Source of the DNA: Alitta virens | Lineage: Eukaryota > Annelida > Polychaeta > Phyllodocida > Nereididae | Reading direction: 5' to 3' | Assembly: GCA_932294295.1 (NCBI GenBank) | Contig: OW028584.1 | Location: forward strand, 35,969,969 to 36,033,968 | Length of the DNA: 64,000 nucleotides | In this document: positions 25,667-39,500 of the stretch, piece after piece | Numbering within the stretch: position 1 is the stretch's first letter | Layout: each line of letters begins with the position of its first letter | Program-made: the position numbers and the translations under genes | Notes under the pieces: model-generated | What the model saw: the letters and a program-made list of their open reading frames with translations, nothing else | Database searches by the model: none | Told to the model about the DNA's origin: nothing

Positions 25667-28416
25667 ATGAAAGGCAAAATACCAGTAGTTGTGAGCTGCG
25701 AATGGCTTAAGCAATGTGTGAACTCAGTGGGCAAGCATTTCAAACTGCTAGATGCCTCTACCTGGACATCCCAGCACAGTGGAAAAGAGGATTTTGTGAG
25801 GTATATTCCATGAATTCTTGTATATTAACGTTTTCAATGTCTGACTGCTACTGGTCTGAAGATGTAATGAGTAGATGATGAGGCTTGGAGTCTACACACT
25901 GTCACGCATTTATCCAATAGGTTGGGTCTTTTAGCCTCAAATTAACCATTTGGCCACCTAGCTGATAAACAATGTAACACAACGAAAATTCTCTCCAGTT
26001 TTATCTCAATTTAAAGGCTTAGGTTGTAGTTACTTGGTGTACTTATCCAAAACCCAAATCAGGGTAACAGCAACATCCTTAGTGGGCAAGATGAGGCATA
26101 GTATCAGGGGATGGTTTGGCAATGAAGGTAATGAGGGGCTTAAGCAACATTAGGTTTAAGGGCAACCTCAGAATTCTTTATATTAAAACTATACATAATC
26201 TTTCAGAGCGCACATTCCGGGTGCAATATTTTACGACCAACACAGATGTGTCCATCCAACTCCAACTCTCGTGAGGAACTTCCCAGACCCTGAATGCTAC
26301 CAATACTATCTTCGCTCACTAGGTGTCAGTGCAGACAGCCACCTGGTGGTTTATGCAAGAGGTGATCTCTTCAATGCAACAAGAGCTTGGTGGACAATAA
26401 GAGTTAGTGTGGTCTCAAATAATAACAAATCTTTTTAGCAATTAACAAACTGCCAATTTAATAGCCGATGCAAATATCAAGCCTGAGTTAATTCATTACC
26501 TCTACACCTTAGAAACTTTCACAATCCAATTCACATCTACTTTGCAGGCAATGGGGCATCCATTTGTCTCTGTACTGAATGGAGGTTTGGAGCAATGGGA
26601 AGCTGAAGGAGGAGAAACAGAAACTGGAGATTCACAATACAATGGTCCAGTGAGTACTTCAAATATAAAGATGTCAAGCTCCTATACCTCATTCATGAGT
26701 AGGTTCTTTTAGTTGTCCTATCATAGACATCAAATACACGGCACGGTCTATTAATTTAGCATTTTATCCATGAGAAGTACAAAGCCGGAAGTCCAAACCA
26801 GGACCCTCAGCGCAAAGAGCTGCAAAGGGCTGGCTTGAACTCAGAGAGTCAGTTTGATTCCGTCCTAGTCCTAAGTGGCCTTTAAGCAGGCCCTTTAACA
26901 TGTTTATTATCATATTACGTGACAGTTTTCTTATTGATGATTTCAAGTTAAATATGTAAATATAATACTAAAAAAAACTGAATTTATTGTCCACAGCTTG
27001 ACACACACTTTCTTTTTCAAGGAAGGTAGTGTTGAGGTCAGTTTAAACCATGACATCATCAAGACATTCCCAGATATGATTGAAATGGCCCTGAATGGAG
27101 GTTCACAATTAATTGATACCAGATACAAAGAGAACTTCTTGGGTATCTTGCCTGAACCTGCTGAAAGTAAGTCAAAATTCCCCCGTGTGAATTAACTATC
27201 ATATTACCACCAAACCGCTCAACTGCTCAGCAGCTTCACTGAATTATCATTTGTTCACCGACTTCATTTGTTCACTGAATTATCATTTGTTCACTGAATT
27301 ATCGTTTGTTCACTGACTTTTCATTTGTTCACTGAATTATCATTTGTTCACTGAATTATCATTTGTTCATTGACTTTTCATTTGTTCACTGACTTTTCAT
27401 TTGCTGAATTATCATTTGTTCACTGACTTTTCATTTGTTCACTGACTTTTCATTTGTTCACTGACTTTTCATTTGTTCACTAAATTATCATTTGTTCATT
27501 GACTTTTCATTTGTTCACTGAATTATTATTTGTTCACTGACTTTTCATTTGTTCACTCACTTTCATTGACTTTTCATTTGTTCACTCACTCTCATTTGTT
27601 CACTGACTTTTCATTTGTTCACTGAACTATCATTTGTTCACTGAATTATCATTTGTCTACTGATTTATAATTAGCTCCCTGACTTATCATTTATTCTCAG
27701 ATTTATCATTTGTACTTTTTCTTCTCTGACTTATCATTGATTTATCATTTCTGCACTGACTTACAATTTGTTCACTGACTTACAATTTGTTCACTTATCA
27801 TTTGTTCAAGGCATTATAATTGGTTCTGAATCACTTACTCGCAATTGTTCGCTCACTTGTCATTTGTTCAATTTACAGCCACTGTAAGGGCACTACGAAG
27901 TGTTAATTTACCTCTACCAGAAAAGATTAATCGTGGTCATATTCCTGGAGCAATTAATTTACATGTCAGTTGTTTCAAAACTAATAAAGGGACGTTGAAG
28001 TCTAAGGACGAACTTGACCAGTGTAAGTAAGATTTATATGAAATTATGAATATTGAATAAATGCTTCACCTGTTTCCGGTTTTATATTATCTTAATTGAA
28101 TGGACTATACTGGAATTTCTATGAAAAAAAAAGTTTCTTTCCATTCAGTTTTTGAAAATGCAGACATAGACCTGAAGCGCCCTCTCACGATAATGTGCTA
28201 CAATGGTCTGAATGCGTGTGTTCCTGCACTGGCCGCTGCTTGGCTAGGCAAAGATGATGCTGCACTCTATTACGTAAGTATTTATCTAGGCAACAACCTA
28301 TCTATAATCCTTCATATATATCAATTTATGCTATGATATGCATTTTCATTTTTTATTTTTAGGGATCTTGGACTGAATATGGTCAACATGCTGATCGTTC
28401 ATTATGCCAGACATAG
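25667..28416 (+). CDS. TST/MPST: Thiosulfate / 3-mercaptopyruvate sulfurtransferase (two rhodanese domains)
   Basis: Seven exons join in phase into 299 codons plus stop: 25667-25800, 26207-26402, 26548-26649, 27022-27166, 27879-28022, 28149-28273 and 28363-28416, all with GT/AG borders. Animal TST and MPST are about 297 residues. The N-terminal rhodanese domain shows AHIPGAIFYD and SVLNGGLEQW. The C-terminal domain shows QLIDTR and GHIPGAIN, then the catalytic loop CYNGLNA with the sulfur-accepting cysteine at codon 257 (28196-28198), and ends YGSWTEY. Members of the family move sulfane sulfur from thiosulfate or mercaptopyruvate to thiol acceptors or cyanide, in the mitochondrion or cytosol. 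The loop is neither CRKGVTA (TST) nor CGSGVTA (MPST), so the substrate is uncertain. The ATG at 25667 sits just after a SINE-like repeat, and an upstream leader exon is possible. Confidence 0.9.
27227..27875. repeat. 19-bp minisatellite in a sulfurtransferase intron
   Basis: About 30 degenerate copies of TTCACTGACTTTTCATTTG and a variant with GAATTATCA, filling almost the whole intron between the exons ending at 27166 and starting at 27879. The last copies run up to the splice acceptor and may serve as its pyrimidine tract. Confidence 0.9.
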
Positions 28417-31079
28417 ACATTTTAGGAAAGTTGTTAAAATATTTTGTATCTCAGTTCATGTTCGTGCATCAAGATGATTGGCATTTAAGAGAAGTTTTTC
28501 ATATATATGCATATTTGTATTATTCCAATAGTTGTATTCACAGGAATAACACATAAATGATGCTTCTATATCCCAGTACTAATAGCTCTTTAACAGGAAT
28601 GGTAGTTTGCATACCGGGATCACATTGTCCTATCCCCAATTACCACCAGTGGTTTTGACCACTCCTGGTCAACAAACGCAATCCACGAGCAAGGCGCAAA
28701 TCACTTAACCTACTCATGAGGCCACAGGAGACCAGATTCTTTACCACCTATAGTATGGTATCTTTGCAACAAATCTAAAAGTTGATCAATTTCCCCAAGT
28801 CTAGTGCTAGTGGGTGAAGTAGTTGTATGGGACTGACCCGAATAGTATTATCTGGTAGAAATCAACATTGAGTAACGAAGTTTGAGCAGCATCTGTCTTA
28901 CAAAATGTTACTGTTATTTGATATTTATTATAGTCATATATCTTATGGCTAATTGTGCCCACCGGGTTGGTGATGTTTTTATTTGGTGGGTTTCTTGGAA
29001 GATATGATATCAACTTACTAAGACATTGTGAATGGAGCACCAGGGAAATTCTGAATATTAGTTGAGAGTTTATTGTCAAGATTGAGAAACTCTTCTTTTT
29101 TGGTGCAAACAGTTTTGAAGCCCTTTCACTATAATTTACTCTTGAAAGCTTCTCCTTAGTCACACTTGATATACAAGATTATTCCATAATGAACAATAAA
29201 GTTATTAATGATAGCTTTGGCTGTAACTTTAGCTGATAAATTTTGAACTGGGAACAGCAACTGTGTGCATATCTCATAATGGTATCATAATGGGATCGAT
29301 GACATATATGAAGCTTGTCCAATTCTCGCAATAAAAGCAAACTGTCAGAATTGTCTTTGTGCGGGACACACTCCATCTCTCACAAACTGGTAATGATGAA
29401 CTGATGACTGGGTCATCTCGCTGATATTCCTTCCATTTTGATAATGACCGCTGACTTGCAAATCGAAAGTTGTCATATTTTGACCACCATGACCTCTTTC
29501 AATGAAATATGTACCACAGGCGTTTGCCATCATGGCAGCACTTAGCAAATTAGCATGCAATAAGACAAAGGCTACTGACTTTGTCGAAAACAGCTTTTAC
29601 TCCCCCTGCGCAACTGCTTTCAAGGATTGGTCAGTAAAATAACATCATATTGAACTTCAAAAATGGCCAAACTATACACAAAAATAATTTTCCTTCTTAT
29701 TCTAAGTGATAACTTAAAATATTTATGGGTATTTACCGCTTATTTTCAAGGAATTCCTGGCCTGTTTGCTGGGAATGTTCAATTTTCATCTCTAGTGGCA
29801 AATAATTAGCATGCTTCTTGATTGGCAAATATCTCCCAAGCTCTGGGTGCTGGCAGCTTTCAGCCGATAAAGTGACCTAAATGAACAATCTTTGTTTAGA
29901 ATTGAGTGTAATCAACACAAACAAAACTAATTGATATGCAATTTCACTGTTTTACATTCAATGCCATAAGCCAGCCAATAGGCTATTAGGTAAATTTGTT
30001 TGCATTAAAGTATATAAAGCAAATCATTATTAAATTACTGGTAAACTAGCAAAAGAATTGCCATCAAGCTCAGGCAATTTTCTAATGTATTCATCTAATT
30101 TGTGATTGGCTGTTGCAAATGACATAGCTGCCTCTTGAGATTAGAAGCCAATAAGGCAGTCAGTAGCCTTTTTATTAAAGTATAAGCATTGTCATAACTG
30201 AGCAATGGCAAACACTTGTGCATGTACCCATTTAGAAATATCATTACATCACATTTGAAAACAGTTCTCAAGGTAGACATAGAATAACAAGTGGATCTGG
30301 TTAAAATAATTTATTAAATAATGTATTTCCATAAAAATCTGTTGACTTTATTGGTCAATCTATTGGTCAATCTATAACAACAAATATCAAACTATCACAA
30401 TATCTTCTTGAATACATACCCAATCATAAGTAACAGTACTTAAATAAATTCACTTTCCAGACATCGTTTTTTAGTGGGTGTCATGGCCTAGTGGACTTGT
30501 ATGTGCATGGTCGTGGGTACAAACCCAGGCCCGGCATGTAGAAACTGAGCAGGATGGCTTAAATTCATGTTTAGAATGATAAATATATGTTGAATTTTCT
30601 TTGTTGTTCAACTAAGCAGTATTCCTAATGGGGGAGGCTATTTTATACTAATTAATGGCTACATCACCAACTGACAGAAAATGCTATAAAAAATAGCATT
30701 TGAATATTATCTTAGAGTTTCAGTTGTTTGAAATATTTAAATACATGACTATACCGACAATAAAACAAATTTAAATGCACAAAATGTCCATACAGTCAAA
30801 CCTGCCCCAAATGCCACCAATAAAAATGGTCACCTGTTGTGAACAGCTACCTTTTACCCCACTATTACACTGCAATGTCTTAAAGGGCAAATTTAACTTG
30901 TATTTGTCAATGATAATAATAAAGAATCATACATATAATATGGGGATAACATGTACACCAATACAGACAATAAGATAAACTAAAATGCAGAAAATATCGT
31001 AATAAGAAAACAAATCAAGTGAAATTTTTTTTGTGACCATTTTCGCTCTAACGTGTCCTACATCTTAAATATCTACAGG
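28417..31079. other. Intergenic region
   Basis: A tRNA-like SINE remnant lies on the minus strand at about 28650-28735 and another on the plus strand at 30476. Several open frames on the minus strand (28807-29163, 29179-29376, 29345-29560) have no recognisable domain and I do not support them as genes. Confidence 0.4.
30476..30560 (+). repeat. tRNA-derived SINE head
   Basis: Box A-like TGGCCTAGTGGA (30484-30495) matches the consensus TRGCNNAGYNGG at 11 of 12 positions. Box B-like GGTACAAACCC (30516-30526) matches GGTTCRANNCC at 10 of 11. Their spacing is that of a tRNA. The sequence continues without a CCA-type end, so a SINE is more likely than a functional tRNA. Confidence 0.6.
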
Positions 31080-32110
31080 AGTGGTAGCACAGTTCGCCAT
31101 GTCATGCAATTCATTTTCATAGGCATATACTGACTTCTCAGATTTTCGGTTTGCTTTCTGAAGTGCATATGCTAAACGTATGATGACAATGATAGATGTT
31201 AAGGCAACAGCACCCAGTACTCCTGCTTAAATGTAAACTAGTCTGTTTTTCGAAGAATCTTGTGGGGGTGGAGTCTTCTCATAATTTCGAGAGGTAGTCG
31301 GAGCACCACTCGGAGGTTCAGTTGGTAGATGTGGTTTGCATCGTACTAGCATCTTGACGACGCGTTGTAATTGCACCGCTTCTAGATGACGATTGTATGC
31401 CTGGTTGGGCTGTAGTTACACTAACATAACTGTCTGGTGTCTTTGATGACCCCTGGTTTCTTGTGTCAATACTCGAGAAGTGAATGATGAGGTTGTCGTA
31501 ACTGGTGTTCTTGTGGTTGTTATTATCAAAACAGGAGGAGTATCGCTGGGATAAACTGTAAGGAAGACCTTGATCGCACTTTAAGTATAACTGGTAAACT
31601 AGTCTGTTGCCATAATATCCAGGGTATATCGATTCACTAGTAAAAGACCGGTTGTCACTAATTGACCACTATCATGATCCGAGGAAAATACTCCTGTAGC
31701 AATAAATTGTGACCGAGTGAACTTATACCCCACTTGTCCATTTGGTCAAAACTCTGCATCTTCAGCATTAACAGGTAAAATACATGGCCCAATGTGCCAC
31801 GTGCGTTTTCCATGAGAAGGATAAACACATGGAAAACGCATTGTTTTTATCTAATTATAATGAGGCAAAAACCATGTGTATTCCATGCGTTTTCTATGAG
31901 TTTATCCAAAAGCATGGAAAACGCACGTGGCACAATTGGCCATGTAGTCGTGTTGACCGATGTGGATGCATTGACAAAAATCTCTGCTCTATTTGCAGGT
32001 TCTGTAAAAACAGGACAATGGTCATTAATGTCTTCAATTTGAAGTCTTACTATAGCCTCTGAAATTTGGGATGGAATGCCTTTGTCTGATGTGAAAAGGC
32101 TAGCACACTT
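31080..32110 (-). pseudogene. Dead tandem copy of the terminal exon of the large cadherin/EGF gene
   Basis: On the minus strand this repeats the cadherin, Ser/Thr-rich, transmembrane and tail parts of the exon at 32231-33582, in the same order. For example SDKGIPSQ, EAIVRLQIEDIND and CPVFTEPAN recur. A stop codon (TAA) interrupts the frame at the start of the copied transmembrane segment, before AGVLGAVALTSII. A 162-bp MITE (31783-31944) interrupts the second cadherin repeat. The ancestral tail can still be read to a stop near 31070. It could once have been an alternative last exon, but in this state it cannot make the same C-terminus. Confidence 0.85.
31783..31944. mobile_element. MITE family B, complete palindromic copy with TA duplication
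   Basis: A 162-bp element beginning CATGGCC and ending GGCCATG, with long inverted ends that include GCGTTTTCCATG / CATGGAAAACGC and CACGTG. TA flanks both sides. The paralogous functional exon (near 32980) has the uninterrupted site AAAATAGTCGTG, which shows that one TA became two on insertion. This is the mark of a Tc1/mariner-type transposase. There is no coding capacity. Confidence 0.9.
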
Positions 32111-32230
32111 CGAATAAGACAAAAATCACTTTGCTGCACTTCTATGCAGACAGTTGTAATACCAGAAAAGATGAAATACACCAATTGATGATTTTCCAAA
32201 AACCAGATTTCATCCAGCAGGACTGGTCTT

Positions 32231-33582
32231 TCAAGTATATGACGACAATAAATCTTGGGGAGTTCTGGCATATGCAAAATTTGTCAACCCACCCCGGGAA
32301 TATTCAGTCATGCTTTGCCTCTGGTTTGCTTTCATAAGAGCACAAGTTAAAGTAATGCTGATGATTATAGTACCTAAGACCACTGCTCCCAGCACTCCAC
32401 CCAGGATGTAAGCCACTTTGTTGTCCGATGATTGTCGTGGAGGCTTAGCTGTTTCATCTTCCTCAGTCTGGAAGGTTGTATATACAGTGGTCATTAAACT
32501 AACATCTTGATAGTTTGTTGTAACTTCATTGCTAGTGGATGAGCTCAGTACTGCCGGTTGTACTGTGATATCCACATTAGCTTCCGATGTCTCGGATGGG
32601 ACTTCATTTGTAGACTGTGTTACACTTGGTGCCATTTTGGATTGAACAGTGGACAAAAAGAGTGTTGTATCTGGTGCTTGTTGGGATGTTGTAGTCTGAG
32701 TATCCGGTGTTCTTGTGGTTGCTATTACAAAAACAGAAGGAACATCACTTGGGTATACTGTAATGAAGATCTTGATCTCACTCGAGCAAGGAGTTGCCGC
32801 CAAGTCTGTTGCCATAATATCCAGGGTGTATCGGTTTACTGGTAAAAGACCGGTTGTCACTAATTGACCGCTATCACGATCCAAGTAAAACAATCCTGTA
32901 GCAATAAATTGTGACCGAGTGAACTTATACACCACTTGACCATTTTGTCCAAAATCTGTATCTTCAGCATTAACAGTTAAAATAGTCGTGTTGGCCGATG
33001 TGGATTCATTGACAAAAATCTCTGCTCCATTTGCAGGTTCTGTAAAAACAGGACAATTGTCATTAATGTCTTCAATCTGAAGTCTGACTATAGCTTCTGC
33101 AGTTTGGGATGGAATGCCTTTGTCTGATGCCACTAGCTTGAAGTCAATCTTACCAGACGGTACAAGACTTATTGAAATTGGTTTGACCAGTGTCACTATT
33201 CCTTCTGTGTTATCAATGACAAGGTGATTGCCAAGGTCAAAATCTGATCCTGTCACATCTAAGGAATATCTGACTATGCCGTTATCTCCAGTGTCATCAT
33301 CAGTAGCTTTCGCTTTCAGCAGCACTGTGCCTGAGCGAGCATTCTCTTTGATATTCACATTGAAATTGCTCACATCCAAAACTGGACTATGTACATTCTC
33401 TTCTAATTCCTGACTGCAGGTTGAACCTTGAAATCCATCATAGCACTCGCAAGTGTCAGGAGTAATGCAGAATCCCTGGTTACTGCACTGGCTCACCGCA
33501 CTGCAATCAGCAACATCGCACTGCTCTCCTGACCATCCTGTCTCACAACTGCAGGTTTCAAACCCACTGCAACTGCCATGAC
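32231..33582 (-). CDS. Terminal exon: EGF, two cadherin repeats, stalk, transmembrane, tail
   Basis: The exon encodes about 449 residues up to the TGA at 32231. It finishes one EGF (CSCETGWSGEQC) and contains another (CECYDGFQGSTC). The first cadherin repeat has NVNIKENA, ATDDDTGDNG and ends in the calcium-binding IEDINDNCPVF. The second has AEDTDFGQNG and LYINRYTLD-like core residues, with ATD near its end. A Ser/Thr-rich stalk of about 90 residues precedes the membrane segment ILGGVLGAVVLGTIIISITL and a tail of about 35 residues. The acceptor at 33583-33584 follows TTGTGTTGCAG. The exon has a decayed tandem copy just downstream. Confidence 0.9.
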
Positions 33583-36500
33583 CTGCAACACAACACCATT
33601 GGTGACATAATATTGGTTTTTAATTCAACATAAAAGTATGCATATAACAGGTTTTCTCTTTAACTAATTAGTAGAGCTCTTTTAAAATATAAGAAATGCA
33701 GTAAATATATATACTATAAATATAAACATTATATCATAGATACTGTATCACATGAGAGGATGTTGAAGAAACTAATTCTGCATCAAGTACGTTTGTTACT
33801 TTAGGATGCATAAAAGAAAAACACTGCAGTGAATTATTTTAGATAGTTTTAAAATGTACTAGTAATAAGCATGAACCTTTGGCTCATCCCAAAATGTTTA
33901 AAAAGTGATCAAAATCGTAAACCATGATAATGACAAATAAAGCGATTTACCAGAACAACCAGCCTTGGTTTCACATGAAAAGTTGGAGCAATCAGAACCT
34001 GTGTAACCCTTGCTACACTGACACAAGATGGGTTCAATGCATTCACCGTTTCCATTGCAGTCATTGTCACATTCGACATCAGTGCAGTTTTCGCCACTGT
34101 AGCCGAAGTCACATCTACAACAGAATTGTGACGACACTTAATTGGCTTAGTATTCACAATAAACTTTGAAAATCAGTGTGAGGCTGAACATACAGTGAAT
34201 CTATAAAAATGTATACAACATGTCATTGCTTACATAAGGCCACATTTATTGAATGGTTCAATTACGATAGGTACATTAAATATACAGTTAGTTTCACAAA
34301 AATATGGTTGACTGTAGTAACCTATTCCTGGCTGTAACTGTTACTAGCTAAAGCCAGTCACTTCTGTCTACTTCTACCTTATATAGTCGACTTTACTACC
34401 ACCTGAAAACAATAAACCTTGGCAAATGTAAGAAATTTAATATATAATAAATATGTATGTGCAATGGACAAGCATCTTTTCAACAAAAGATTACAAATAT
34501 GCATTACTCTCAACTTATGCACCAAATGGTGCTGCATGTACTTTTAGATCCAGCTTTGAGTAGCCAGCTATAGCAAGACAGTTCTGTTAAGTGGCAGGTA
34601 GCATTGTATAACAAGTGTTGTCTAGCTTTGTCTAGGTTCAATTTGACAGGCTGTTTTTTATGAAACTAACTGTAGTGTGGACATGAGTTACTTCTATCCA
34701 GGGGTGGATTAGTTCCACCGAAGCAGCTATTGAAATGAGGGTGAGGAGAAGTCTACTATGGACTTTACATCAGTGGGAAATATTTTATCCAACCACCTTT
34801 TTTGCTGCAGCCTAATCTGCCTCTGTTTCCATTCTCCTGGTGACCATTAGTGATAAGTTACATGTATTCCAGATGCATAAAAACAGCAGTTGTCAATGAG
34901 AAAAGAGCGAGGAAGGTAAAGTTTATTGCACAATCTGTAAGCCCAATGATTGATACTGGATACAATTTTTGAACAAATTCATGCAATGTGGCATGTATAT
35001 TGTATCATATCTGAAGTGAGTGCATTCATTATCTCAGGAAACTTTGTACTCACCTGCAGACAATAGTTGAAACTGTTTCATTTCCTTTCTCCATCAATGA
35101 CACAGCACAGACTCCCCGATTGTTGCAGTCATCCTGCAGTGGACATCCATCCTTAACACCACAATCTTTGCCTGAAAAGCCAGACATGCACTTGCACTGC
35201 CCGGGGGCAACACAAGTGCCGTATCCAGAACAATGGTTGACTTCTTTGCAATCAGGCATTCCGCAGTTGATACCAGTCCATCCAGGGTTGCAGAGACATA
35301 TATCCAGGTCAATGCACAAGCCCTTTTGACTGCAATGCTGAAGGACCTCACAGGAATAATGCTGGCAAGTTGGCCCTGCATAACCCAAGTAGCACTTGCA
35401 CTTGTCATAATCAACGCAAACCCCTTGCTGACTGCAATTAACTGCATTAAAGCAAGTTGGAATGACAGAGCAATCATCTCCAATGAATCCGTCATGACAA
35501 AGGCATTTGTCAGTGACAAAGCATATTCCGTGGTCTTCATCAGTGCAGTTGTTGACTCCGTAGCAGGTAGCTTTGATAAAACACTCATCTCCCTCCCAGC
35601 CAACATCACACTGGCAGAATCCAGACTGGCATCTTCCATTGACGCATCGACCACACGCTCCGCTGCTGCAGTCTTTGCCAGACCATCCTTCTGCACACTG
35701 ACAGACAGAATTCACACAGCGTCCTTTGCCAGAGCACTGATTTGGACATCCTGCAATAAAGTTGAAGAAATATTCATCTCTTTTGCATTAATCCCTTGTC
35801 AAATTGTACCCACTTAGACTGTCATAAAGTCAAAATTTGAATCTGAACATTGACATTGTTATAAGTATGGCAGGTACAAATGGATTGGACTGTATTTCAC
35901 TACTGGTCTGAATGAGGAAGATACAAAAATTATTTTATTCCACTTATGGCAGGCAATTCTATTAATGTAAAAAATTAACAAACATTTCATGCAGCACACT
36001 GTAAACTGTAATAAAGCTATATCGTGTTTGATGGTAATCAGGCGAGTTTCTTTGTGGCTGTATAATTGCAGTATAATTTCACCTATTCATGTTGTGTTTT
36101 AACTAAATTTTGTAACTAGATGACAGCACCTCAAACAGCCAACAGGTTAGAGATGGTTACACCTGAGTTCTTCTGCACCAGTGGAAACCATGTTAATTAT
36201 AAATATACAAGAAGACACACCTGTTTTGAGTATTTCTTGAAAGGTGAAAGTTGTGTCATTAGTTATAACAACATCATAGATGCATCCATCTAGGAGAGCT
36301 CCTGTCAGTTGTTTGGATGAACACAGCATAGTGGCTGAAAGCAAATAATATGAGAATTAGCCCTATGTACAGTCTTGCTGAGGTTCATGGTGTATTTGAA
36401 ACGCCACATTTGATGGTGTATTTGAAACACCACATTTGATGACATTTAGACTCTTATACGACAACACTGATGTGCCAGGACATCAATATTGGCCACTTTG

Positions 36501-39500
36501 AATACATTTTTAACAAATTCACTTTTGAAGCTTGTCACAGTGTTGGAATTTCAGTCGTGTTACTAATTACAAAGACCCTGTACGCAAGTGTTCTTGTTTG
36601 ATGAGAAAATTTTCTTGTCGTCGAGCAACCTTGGAAGTTGATACGAAGATAGGGTTCTTGATTTACACTGCACAGCATTGTTTACATCATACTGTATACC
36701 ATGAAAAACCGATTGGTTAGATTACATGTTTGCTGGGCTGTTGCATAGAAGACATACCTGCATAAATTCCAGATTGGCTGAACCCACTGAGACTGTAGTT
36801 TGGGATAAAGTTTGGGTCAGTGTATGAAATATCCAACTGATCGTCAGAATGGAAATTTGACTTTGTCCATGACCAAGAGTCTTGCAGTCCAGCACCAGTC
36901 CTTACCATGGGCTGAATCCTCCCTGAAAGCAATTGTTTTTAATGCAATTTTATAATTTATTATTTCTGTGCAAAATAATATCATCATGATCATTATGCAG
37001 TATTGGTAATTTTGACAAAAAGTGAAAGAGGGCAGGTTTTATCTTGTCAAGTTGTAACAATCAATTCAATTAATCTCACTTATGAACAATGAGGTGATGA
37101 TAAGTTTGAAGTATGGGTTCTGAATTTAACTGGTAGGAAATGTTAGATATTCAAATTTCAGAAATTATCTTAAATGGGACAAAAATATTCTATGAGAGCC
37201 ACAAAATAGAGAGAGTATTTGGATTGAACGACGTTGGCTTTGTTCTTAACCATGAATTAATGCCCTTGCAAAAACTTACAAGACTCCACAAACTCCTCTG
37301 TGCTGTTATAAATAGTTCCATCAGGCCCCATGAGATCATTCGACATGTCATCGTCCATGAAACCACAGAGTCCTGCCGTGTTCTGCCAGAAGTCCTTGGT
37401 GAGCACATACTGGATGTTGATGTATTGACGCTTCATCTTTGGACTGAATCTGATGTCTAAAGATACGCTAACACCTTTAATGGAAAATGATTCAGAGATA
37501 TACCACAGAGTAATTAATAGTGATGTCAATTGTGATTTTGATGATTATTATGTCACCATTGCAAGGGATGCTATCCAATTACCCTAACAACCACACAATC
37601 CTAAAGCTGCAGATGGCTATGCAAATGAAGAAGATTCACTTCTTGGTATCCTTATTCTTTGGAAATACTATATTTTCTTGATTGTATGCTTGGGAGCTTC
37701 TAGGCCCAGTGCCAAGCCTTAATTGAGACTTGCCATTATTTTCAAATTGGCTTGTAATTTAGAAATACTGTAAGTCTATTGTAATAATTTACCTCATAGG
37801 AGTTGAATCAAGCAAGATTTATGAAACATTCTGAAATCTATAAAATTCCTTAAATACTTTGGTTAGTTAACGTTCATGGTTATTCCTCTCACCTGTCTTG
37901 AACTGCAATGATAAAATAACGACACCAGTATCTTCCCCACCCTGCGTGTTGTGACTGACGTCAAGTTTTACTTGGTTGTCGCTGATCATCTTCGTCCAGT
38001 CTTGGATGATGTCTGTCACCTTCCCATCTATCCTGTAAGTAGTTATAGTATTAGTTAACAGACATGGTGTTACTGGCCCAGTACTCGCAAGTCTGGTAGA
38101 TACCTTTGATAAAAGTGTACATAGCAAATTGTGCCATGAACATAAAATGTATATTTGCATGCATTTTTTTTACATAAACATATGGGAAGATGTAAATTTT
38201 AAGTATGTTGCACAGGCATTTTTGTCTTCATATTTCATGTTGTTGGAAGTAAAGTTCTGCCAATTTGCTTGGTGTGACTATTTCATGACTTCAAGTACAG
38301 TCAATTTGAAACATTACATTACACAATACTACTAGTGTCCAAAGTACATACCTGAGGACTGGCATGTCAGAGATAGAGGCCGGATTCACAGTAGTTACTG
38401 TAACCACAGATCTATGGGCCTTGATAGCAATTGCTCCGGTGAATGACGTCTGGCCGTAATAGTAGAATCGGACTTGGTACCCAAAGTCATTGACCTCACT
38501 GTTGCAATCCCAGAATTGACCAATGCCGAAGTAGTCGAAATCCTGACCATCGACGGTGTCCAGATGAGGGTCTCCAGTTCTTCTGGTGGGTCGACGTCGT
38601 TCACAGCATGGACCTGAAATAGCGAAAGGCATGTTTACATGACAGATTGCTTTAAAATATGGTGGTTTTAAAGTGCCAGTCTGGTATTTGCTGAGCTGCA
38701 AGGGGCAAATATGCAGCGACCTCTAGTCAATTAAGAAAAGTATTTAAGTTTTTGCAAATTATTTTTGATAGAAATACGTTAATCCTACACATTGGTGATG
38801 AGAATTACGAGATGGTTTGAATAAGTTCAATTATACTTTTTCACATTTAAACTATAAGAAATACAAATTTCTGTGTTATGACCATCAGTCTGTGTTTGCT
38901 GGGAAGTAACTAGTGACAAAACATTTTGATAATATAGGCCAGCATACAATTTTGTTTCGGTACTGTACTTATCATATAACTATGAAAAGTTTTCTTCACC
39001 ACTTACCCATCCACCGTGGATTGCACTGACAGGATGAGGCACAAGAAGATGAGGTTGCTGTGCACACCCCGTTTCCGGAGCAACTCTGACAATTTGGGCA
39101 ATGCGGAAGTTCGCATTTGGAGCCTGTTCGTCCAGATGCACATGTCGGTGGCTCTCCGCAAGGTTTCTCTGGGCACTCGCATTTGCAGTCTTTCCATTCT
39201 GCTTGAGCTCCAGCCTCACACACTGGGCATGTATCATCAGGGCATTTGCATCCATCTGGACCCAGTGTAGACTTCTGGCAGTTCTTGCATTCGCATTCAC
39301 AAGGACATTTTCCTTCTGCATCCACTTTGTCTTTACTTCCATCTTCACAAGTGCACGGACAGTCGCACGTACCATCTTTCTCCATTTCCTGATCATACAA
39401 AATACCAAACATTTCAAATATAGGGTTATCATGTGAATAGAGGCTTTATCTTACTGGTATCATCACGTTCCACCTGTATCGTCCCTCAACCCATAGGTTG

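Noticed and set aside
28807..29560. Three minus-strand frames of 65-118 codons
   Set aside because: I considered a decayed retrotransposon, but found no reverse transcriptase or other motif and no consistent frame order.
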